Shown piece after piece: positions 28,899-33,944 of a DNA stretch of 33,944 nucleotides. How positions within the stretch are numbered: the stretch's first letter is position 1; each line of letters starts with the position of its first letter. The DNA comes from Acidobacteriota bacterium (GTDB lineage: Bacteria; Acidobacteriota; Holophagae; Acanthopleuribacterales; Acanthopleuribacteraceae), in assembly GCA_030066195.1 (NCBI GenBank), contig JASJCB010000154.1, positions 1 to 33,944 of the forward strand. The letters are read 5' to 3'. The notes under the pieces are model-generated. The model saw nothing but the letters and a program-made list of their open reading frames with translations, searched no databases and was not told the DNA's origin. The position numbers were made by a program, and so were the translations under genes.

Positions 28899-29855
28899 GC
28901 CTGGGGCGTAGCCCTTGCTGCAAGCCTCCAGCAACAACACCACAATGGCGACCCCGATCGCCGCGCCCACTTCGCCGATGCAATCGGCCGGATGCCAAAT
29001 GTCAAAATGCTCTCTGCGCTCTTTCAAGAGACGGGTCATGGCAAGACCAGCCTCTTTAAAGCTGTACTGCCCGCCCGAAAGATCCGCAATCCGGAAATCG
29101 ATCGCATTCAGCGTGCAATCGGCTTCTGCCAATGCGGTTTTGATCGCCTGGACCAATCCATCCGCGCGCAGGGGCCGCCCGGACTGTTCGCCGGCCTCCT
29201 CCATACCCATGCCGGCGCCCAGGCATAACAGTCCGGGCTCATCATCCCTCGGCACGGGACCAACGACAACAGCAGCTGCCGATTCTCCAGGAATGAAGCC
29301 GTTGGAATGCTGCGATGTCAACAGCCGATCCAGCTTTTCATATTCACGTAGGGTAGCGCCCACCAACAGGCTGTCCACGCCGGCGATGATCACCCTGGCG
29401 ATGCCTTTTGCGTGGATAAGCTCGGCTGCCTGTTGAAAAGCCATGCCCATGCTCGTTCTGCCGAAGGCCGACACGCTGGAGTCCGGGTGAAAGCGAACCC
29501 TCAGTTCTTCCTGGGTTTCTTGTATGATTCGGTTTTCCAAATCGGTAAACCGGCCCGGGCGGTCTTTTTCTGCAAGGCAAAAGATGACGGGAATCTGGTC
29601 CAAAGGCGGCGCGGGTTGATCTGCAAGGCACTCCAGTACTGCCGAAGAGAGCATTTTCGACAGCTTTTTGATGCCGCGCCAGGGTTTTTCCAGTGGGACC
29701 TCGCTGCCCATGATCCATTCGCCGGCCTCATCCTTGAAATCTGTTTCTTGAATGTTGTCGATACCACAGCGTATGGCGGCGCACGAAGCGGGCGCGGTAA
29801 GACCCACACTGCTGACCATCCCGGAACTCAAGATTGCTAAGGCACGGTTGCTCAC
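28809..29855 (-). CDS. Ketosynthase-fold protein without active-site residues, T6SS-associated
   Basis: The 348-residue protein starts at GTG 29855, 3 nt after the stop of the DUF2169 gene, whose end provides the AGGAG ribosome site. It follows the thiolase fold of beta-ketoacyl synthases: ILSSGMVSSVGLTAPASCAA at the start, ARVIIAGVDSLL and GFIPGESAAAVVV. The nucleophile position reads VSAFGRTSMGMAF instead of TACSS, and the usual GHxxGAAG reads GEVGAAIG, so both the cysteine and a histidine are missing. Condensing activity is therefore unlikely. Such proteins occur in T6SS cargo clusters next to DUF2169 and DUF4150 genes and are probably chaperones or adaptors. Its last codons overlap the first effector gene. 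Confidence 0.85.
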   Translation of the reverse strand: MSNRALAILSSGMVSSVGLTAPASCAAIRCGIDNIQETDFKDEAGEWIMGSEVPLEKPWRGIKKLSKMLSSAVLECLADQPAPPLDQIPVIFCLAEKDRPGRFTDLENRIIQETQEELRVRFHPDSSVSAFGRTSMGMAFQQAAELIHAKGIARVIIAGVDSLLVGATLREYEKLDRLLTSQHSNGFIPGESAAAVVVGPVPRDDEPGLLCLGAGMGMEEAGEQSGRPLRADGLVQAIKTALAEADCTLNAIDFRIADLSGGQYSFKEAGLAMTRLLKERREHFDIWHPADCIGEVGAAIGVAIVVLLLEACSKGYAPGKKMLCHLANEDEHRAALVLSYQSGGSYHG

Positions 29856-29858
29856 GGG

Positions 29859-30953
29859 TTATATCTCCTCTTCATGACGCTTTTCGCGGATAAGATCCGC
29901 TAACGACCTGTGGTATGCCTTGCCCAACTTCATGGCGCGCAACCTGGCTGATGACAGCTTTCCGACCAGCACCTGCTCCACTTCGAATATGTTCTTTTTC
30001 AAGGGCAGGTTTGCTCGCCACGTAATCATGAAACGATGTCGATCCGGCTCTAAAACCAGCGTATCGGCCGCACCTTGGGCATGGTGCATTTCTCCGTTCT
30101 TTAAAGAAAAGGCCACGGGCACAATCACCTTGGGTATCTGAAAGGACAGGCGCCCTTGCGGCGTCAGGTTTCTCAAAACAACGTTTTCGCCGCCTTGAAG
30201 ATAGTCGACCTGCTGATCCGTCGGCGCGGATTGGTAATAAGCCGTGTCGAAGTCGGCAGGGAGAAAGGGGAAGACATTTTCGAGCCAGTCATCATCATAG
30301 GTTCCGGCGTACTGGGAACGGGGCGGCCAGGAACGGCCGACCGGTCCAAACGCCATGGGCCGGTAACTGCCGTGGGGGTCTTGGATATGGTTGCCTGATT
30401 CCTCCGTGTTCGGCAGGGGCTTGCCCACAATCAGTTCCGCCTTTTGCGTGGTGTGAAACCCGACACCAACCGGGTTTGCCATGAATGCGCCGTGTTTCTC
30501 CGGATCTTCATCTGACCGATCCACCCCGCCGAACGCATTGTCATAGGAAATCGGTATGGCCGTAAAAGGTTCCGGCGTCATGTCCTGGTTTTGCCGCCAG
30601 GTGCGATTGCCCACAACGTCAAAGGACTTCGAAAGGGAACCGACTTGGAGGGAAACCGTCAAACGTGTCACGGGGTCGGCTTGGGGGGCATATGCCGTTC
30701 CGTTGAGAAGAACATCGCAACGGGGTTTGTGGGGGGCATAATCACTCTCGTAGAGGGCAGAAGAATACCCGGGCTCCCCGGCGAACACATCCCCTTCCAT
30801 GAGCGGAACTTGTTCATCGGCAAGTTGCGGCCTTCCACCGTCACCGGGAATCGTATAGGTGCCCTTGACAACGACCACCAACAATTCACGACCGTCCGGC
30901 TGCATCCCGACCGTATATCCCGCTTCCAAACCCGTTTCGTTTTCAAGCTCCAT
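29859..30953 (-). CDS. DUF2169 T6SS effector adaptor
   Basis: The 364-residue protein starts at ATG 30953 (MELENETGLEAG) with GGAG 6-7 nt upstream; the longer open frame adds unrelated residues. DUF2169 features include VVKGTYTIP, the segment YESDYAPHKPRCDVLLNGTA, AFGGVD, ANPVGVGF and FGPVGRSWPPR. Members of this family act as adaptors or chaperones that bring PAAR-like toxins to VgrG. Its place between the DUF6484 gene and the ketosynthase-like gene, upstream of DUF4150 effectors, fits that role. No secretion signal is present, as expected for a cytosolic loading factor. Confidence 0.93.
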   Translation of the reverse strand: MELENETGLEAGYTVGMQPDGRELLVVVVKGTYTIPGDGGRPQLADEQVPLMEGDVFAGEPGYSSALYESDYAPHKPRCDVLLNGTAYAPQADPVTRLTVSLQVGSLSKSFDVVGNRTWRQNQDMTPEPFTAIPISYDNAFGGVDRSDEDPEKHGAFMANPVGVGFHTTQKAELIVGKPLPNTEESGNHIQDPHGSYRPMAFGPVGRSWPPRSQYAGTYDDDWLENVFPFLPADFDTAYYQSAPTDQQVDYLQGGENVVLRNLTPQGRLSFQIPKVIVPVAFSLKNGEMHHAQGAADTLVLEPDRHRFMITWRANLPLKKNIFEVEQVLVGKLSSARLRAMKLGKAYHRSLADLIREKRHEEEI

Positions 30954-30979
30954 GATGCACTCCAAAGCATTCCTTCGAA

Positions 30980-31525
30980 TCAGTTGATTTGTACCGAACC
31001 TCCCCTGATGCGGTTCACGCCCGAGGAACGATTGAGCAGGTAGGCGCCCCGAATGAGCACCTTGCCCGCGCGAGTGAGCGTAATACTGGCCTTGCCGCAA
31101 CGCAGGACAATCTCCTTTTCAGCGGTGAAAACAAGCCGCTCGCCGTCGGCTTCCACATAATCAGGTTCCGGACATGCCGAATCGTGACCGGCCGCATCGG
31201 CCGATATTTCGCCGGGATGCTGGATGAGACCGATTACGATCGGTTTTCGCGGGTCACCTTCGGTAAACATGAGGGCGATCTCGCGATCAATCATTGTCTC
31301 GTCCAGGCATACCGTGGACATGGCCGTCAACGGGCCGTCAGATGCATTTGACGGGAAATCCACCAGCGGTCGGCCGCTATCGCCCAGCCCCGCCAATCTG
31401 CCGATCACAACTCCGTCCAACCGCTCGGCCGGTTTTTCCTTCAAGTCGACCATCTCCAGAAGGCCGGCGTGTGAGTCGCCCGGTACATGGCGGGTTTCCT
31501 TTTCTAATGAATCTATGTTGACCAA
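30980..31525 (-). CDS. DUF6484 domain T6SS cargo protein
   Basis: The 181-residue protein probably starts at TTG 31525, because GGAGG lies exactly 7 nt upstream; an upstream ATG has no site. The N-terminal half has the small barrel-like DUF6484 pattern: LDGVVIGRLAGLGDSGRPLVDFP, then DETMIDREIALMF and GDPRKPIVIGLIQ. The C-terminal part resembles the end of VgrG spikes (ITLTRAGKVLIRGAYLLNRS). It lies between vgrG and the DUF2169 gene and is probably a spike-associated component. The exact role is not established. Confidence 0.85.
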   Translation of the reverse strand: MVNIDSLEKETRHVPGDSHAGLLEMVDLKEKPAERLDGVVIGRLAGLGDSGRPLVDFPSNASDGPLTAMSTVCLDETMIDREIALMFTEGDPRKPIVIGLIQHPGEISADAAGHDSACPEPDYVEADGERLVFTAEKEIVLRCGKASITLTRAGKVLIRGAYLLNRSSGVNRIRGGSVQIN

Positions 31526-31608
31526 AACAAACCTCCAAGCTGTTTTGAAAAGAAAAATGATTCGTAGCGGGCTCAAGACGGCAGACCTCTACGCTTGCGT
31601 TTCCACGG

Positions 31609-33561
31609 TCAATTCATCTCGATCTTGGACCCCTTCATCGTAATCGTGCCCGAGGCCTTGACGTTGATCTTTTTGCCCTTGATTTGGATATCGCCGTTTT
31701 TTTTGAGGACCACCGTTGCGTTCCCCACGCTGAAAGTCAACTCATCCGCAATATCGACCAGCGCTTTCTTGCCGCCGGAAACCCCGATATTCTTGCCCAC
31801 TTGAACACCGGCCTGCTGCCCGATCGCCATCGTGTAGTTTTGGCCGACCGATGAAGATGAATTAAGCGCCACGGATCGCACTTCATTGGCGCCGACGGTC
31901 GTGCTCATGTTGGCGCCCACCGATTCGGTATAGTTGGCGCCGACCTGCTCGTTCAGGTTCTTGCCGATCCGGATGCTCATATCCTTGCCGATGGTTTCTG
32001 TATGATTGACGCCGACATCGATGGTGCGGTTATTCCCGATCCTTTGTGTATCGTCCTGGATGACCAGGGTGTTCATATTCTTTTCCGCCCGGACATCGAC
32101 CAGTTCGTTACCGTCTTTGTCGTCGAACATAATGTGGTTGTCTTTAATGGACTTGATGATGTTCTGCCATTTGTTGACCGGACCAAGGGGGGCCGTATTG
32201 AAATCGTTGTAGACACGGCCTGTAACCACCGGCAGGTCGGGGTCTCCGTCGATGAAAGTAACCAACACCTCGTGACCCACCCGTGGAATCCACTGGATGC
32301 CGTAATCCTTACCCGCGTAGTTATTGGACACACGCACCCACATGGACGAACGGTCGTTGTTTTCGCCTTCCCTATCCCAGTGGAATTGAAGCTTGCAGCG
32401 GCCCATCTCGTCCAGGTAGACCTTGGACTGACTGGGCCCGGTGACGGTAGCTGTCTGGAGACCGGTGACCCTGGGGCGTTCGGCGCGGCGAGGCGGGCGA
32501 AAAACCACATCGGAAGGAAGGGCCGTGAACTGACATTTGTACTGCCCCTGCTCCGCGGTGATCATACAACTGGTCAATACCCAGCTCACGTTGAGTGAAT
32601 CGCGAAAATGATCCGTCATGGTGAAGCTGAATCCCGCATCGAATGACCGGCTGGAAGTGGTGCCTCGGCCTACTTTCGCGGAACTGACGGCCTCTTCCCT
32701 GCGCAGCCTGGCCATCGCGCTACCTTCACTCCGGTCCACATAGTTGAGGGTATGCTCGTAACGTTCTACATCGGAGAAAGCCGGCGCCGTATCTTCTTCA
32801 TCAGTGACCTGCAGGTTGACCTGAGAGGTTTCGTAATTGTAATGCTGATGGACGAAGCTGCCGGTGGTCACGATTTCCTCGTAGTTGAAATCCGAAATGA
32901 ATTCATGTTTTCCGAACTGGAAACGGGGGCTGATCTCCTCGACATATCTGGCGCCGGCCTTGGGCCGGCATTTCATATGGCCGCCGGCGTGGTTGGTGAA
33001 CACCACGCTGCCGTCTTCCTGGTCGAAATAGAAGCAGATCCCTTCGTCTTCAAGCAGGCGAGAGATGAAGTTAAAGTCGGTTTCCCGGTACTGCACGCAG
33101 TATTCGCGCATTCGAAGCGAGCCCGTCAGCTTCCAGTGGTTTTTGATGCCGTGCTCACTCAAAACGTCGCTGACAATATCCCGGCAGGTTTTATTTTGAT
33201 AGACCTTGGAACGAAATTGCCGGGTTATCATCCACAAATGGGGACGGATCTCCACCGTATATGCGAAGGCTTGATTGGATGCATTTTTGAGATTGCCATG
33301 CCGCGTTCGGCACTGGGTGAACCTGGTGATGATTCCGGAAAAGATGCGGTCGTCTTTCATTTCGTCACCGCATTTGAGCACGATTTCGGCTTCAGTACGA
33401 AGCATCTTCTTGAAATCGAGGCTCTTGTCCGCGGTTTTAATCCGGGCCTGAATAAGGTAAAGGGAAGATATGCTTGTATTGACATTTAGTGAAACGACTT
33501 GGATTTCGCTGCCCGGGCTTTTCCAAATAATATCCGCCGTATTGTGCTTGATTGAATTCAT
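31609..33561 (-). CDS. vgrG: VgrG, T6SS spike tip protein
   Basis: The 650-residue protein starts at ATG 33561 with GGAG 7 nt upstream. The N-terminal part (about 1-330) follows the gp27-like hub, including the segment EYCVQYRETDFNFISRLLED with GICFYF after it. The gp5-like OB fold (about 385-470) has VYLDEMGRCKLQFHWDREGE, MWVRVS, GIQWIPRVGHEVLVTFIDGD and PVVTGRVYN. The tail is a beta-helix needle built of hexapeptide-like repeats (GANYTESVGANMSTTVGANE). It has no long C-terminal extension, so it is a structural spike and not an evolved effector. It trimerises at the tip of the Hcp tube. It heads the cargo operon and probably carries the PAAR-like nucleases. Confidence 0.97.
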   Translation of the reverse strand: MNSIKHNTADIIWKSPGSEIQVVSLNVNTSISSLYLIQARIKTADKSLDFKKMLRTEAEIVLKCGDEMKDDRIFSGIITRFTQCRTRHGNLKNASNQAFAYTVEIRPHLWMITRQFRSKVYQNKTCRDIVSDVLSEHGIKNHWKLTGSLRMREYCVQYRETDFNFISRLLEDEGICFYFDQEDGSVVFTNHAGGHMKCRPKAGARYVEEISPRFQFGKHEFISDFNYEEIVTTGSFVHQHYNYETSQVNLQVTDEEDTAPAFSDVERYEHTLNYVDRSEGSAMARLRREEAVSSAKVGRGTTSSRSFDAGFSFTMTDHFRDSLNVSWVLTSCMITAEQGQYKCQFTALPSDVVFRPPRRAERPRVTGLQTATVTGPSQSKVYLDEMGRCKLQFHWDREGENNDRSSMWVRVSNNYAGKDYGIQWIPRVGHEVLVTFIDGDPDLPVVTGRVYNDFNTAPLGPVNKWQNIIKSIKDNHIMFDDKDGNELVDVRAEKNMNTLVIQDDTQRIGNNRTIDVGVNHTETIGKDMSIRIGKNLNEQVGANYTESVGANMSTTVGANEVRSVALNSSSSVGQNYTMAIGQQAGVQVGKNIGVSGGKKALVDIADELTFSVGNATVVLKKNGDIQIKGKKINVKASGTITMKGSKIEMN

Positions 33562-33632
33562 CCGGCTACTCCACGCTGTGAACGCGACCAAGATAAAGCT
33601 CAGCCTGATTGTCGACTAAGAACTGTATGGGC

Positions 33633-33661
33633 ATTCTAACATGGCGCCGACACCCTGAAAA
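33633..33661 (-). promoter_or_regulatory. Candidate promoter of the vgrG operon
   Basis: On the minus strand TTTTCA (33661-33656) and TAGAAT (33638-33633) are spaced by 17 nt, and the -10 is preceded by TGT, an extended -10 feature. The start codon is about 72 nt downstream. Confidence 0.45.
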
Positions 33662-33748
33662 ACTTTTTTCCGGCGAGAGTTTACCGGATAAACCGTGCTG
33701 AGGCGGTTACATAGGGAGCCACATTTACGGTTGCCGGGACCCGGTTCG

Positions 33749-33784
33749 GATCGAGCGGACCATTACGGTCCGCGCGGATCGATC
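33749..33784. repeat. Bulged stem-loop upstream of the vgrG operon
   Basis: GCGGACC (33755-33761) pairs with GGTCCGC (33767-33773) around ATTAC. The stem is extended by GATCGA (33749-33754) with TCGATC (33779-33784) across a 5-nt bulge. It could be a regulator site or the terminator of a gene beyond the window; no T tract is evident. Confidence 0.35.
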
Positions 33785-33944
33785 TCGGGCATGCAAGCCG
33801 CTACCGGGAAATCATAGACGGAGGTCTTTTGACGGCTTTGGGTAAGTAGCTTGTTTTGCCTGTGTTCACCGTGGCGAGTGATCGGTGCGCGACCTATGCG
33901 CGAACCGGGGGTTTTGGGCGAAAAAAAGTTTGTAATTCCTAGGT

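Larger units (their letters stand above)
33562..33944. other. Upstream region of the T6SS cargo operon, no gene seen
   Basis: No convincing coding sequence is present up to the window end. The region holds the candidate vgrG promoter (33633-33661) and a stem-loop (33749-33784). Confidence 0.5.

Noticed and set aside
27086..29005. Longer N-termini for the two DUF4150 effectors (starts near 27142 and 29005)
   Set aside because: The added residues are read from another frame of the ketosynthase-like gene end; the ATGs at 27085 and 28816 have AGGAGG sites and begin the conserved MANDVFANGR.
28809..29855. Active fatty-acid or polyketide ketosynthase
   Set aside because: The nucleophilic cysteine and a catalytic histidine are missing, and all neighbours are T6SS cargo genes.
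32752..33489. Plus-strand frame of 245 codons
   Set aside because: It is antisense to vgrG, whose hub and spike motifs are unmistakable.

Overview
The window (about 34 kb, moderately high G+C, no rRNA or tRNA seen) looks like a chromosomal segment of a large-genome, predatory or surface-living Gram-negative bacterium. A TPR-CHAT protease beside an ECF-type sigma factor, a type VI secretion (T6SS) cargo operon with DUF2169, DUF4150 and DUF6484 proteins, and a HEAT-repeat T6SS-associated protein together suggest Acidobacteriota (Acanthopleuribacter-like) or Myxococcota. This placement is an inference from gene content only. Most genes lie on the minus strand; only the response regulator, the aminotransferase and chorismate synthase are on the plus strand.

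Left part (1-9.9 kb). A repeat-bearing non-coding stretch precedes a composite protein (432-2360) that combines DNA-binding-type modules with a degenerate TnsA-like nuclease fold. It is divergent from a single-domain response regulator (2594-3058). After a poorly coding stretch comes a minus-strand series: sigma factor (8883-9509), small beta-rich protein (8358-8816), TPR-CHAT caspase-like protease (5650-8427) and a secreted subtilisin-like protease (4174-5457), closed by a strong terminator at 4118-4153. The subtilase has three TRAMFIID repeats, each containing an arginine, in the linker between propeptide and catalytic domain.

Middle part (9.9-15.0 kb). A PLP aminotransferase and chorismate synthase (aroC) are followed convergently by a three-gene minus-strand operon: two tandem paralogues resembling lipocalins and a divergent SelO/kinase-fold-like protein. 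A stand-alone CBM48/AMPK-type glycogen-binding module follows (14701-15009).

Defence-like pair (15.2-22.8 kb). A 1848-residue DEAD/DEAH helicase with DUF1998 and a C-terminal Vsr/DUF559-like nuclease recalls DruE of Druantia. It is translationally linked to a UvrD-family helicase with an N-terminal RelE/ParE-like domain. A 232-bp element with 66-bp inverted arms lies just upstream and supplies the stop codon of the neighbouring HEAT-repeat gene.

T6SS cargo operon (23.1-33.6 kb, read right to left). The order is vgrG, DUF6484 protein, DUF2169 adaptor, catalytically dead ketosynthase-like protein, PAAR-like (DUF4150) effector with a GHH/HNH-like nuclease domain, a second tandem copy of that effector, a beta-propeller protein (possible immunity or accessory protein) and a TIGR02270-type HEAT-repeat protein. 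The second effector arose by a direct duplication of about 1.72 kb. Its breakpoint survives as a 38-codon chimera of the beta-propeller start and the ketosynthase-like end.
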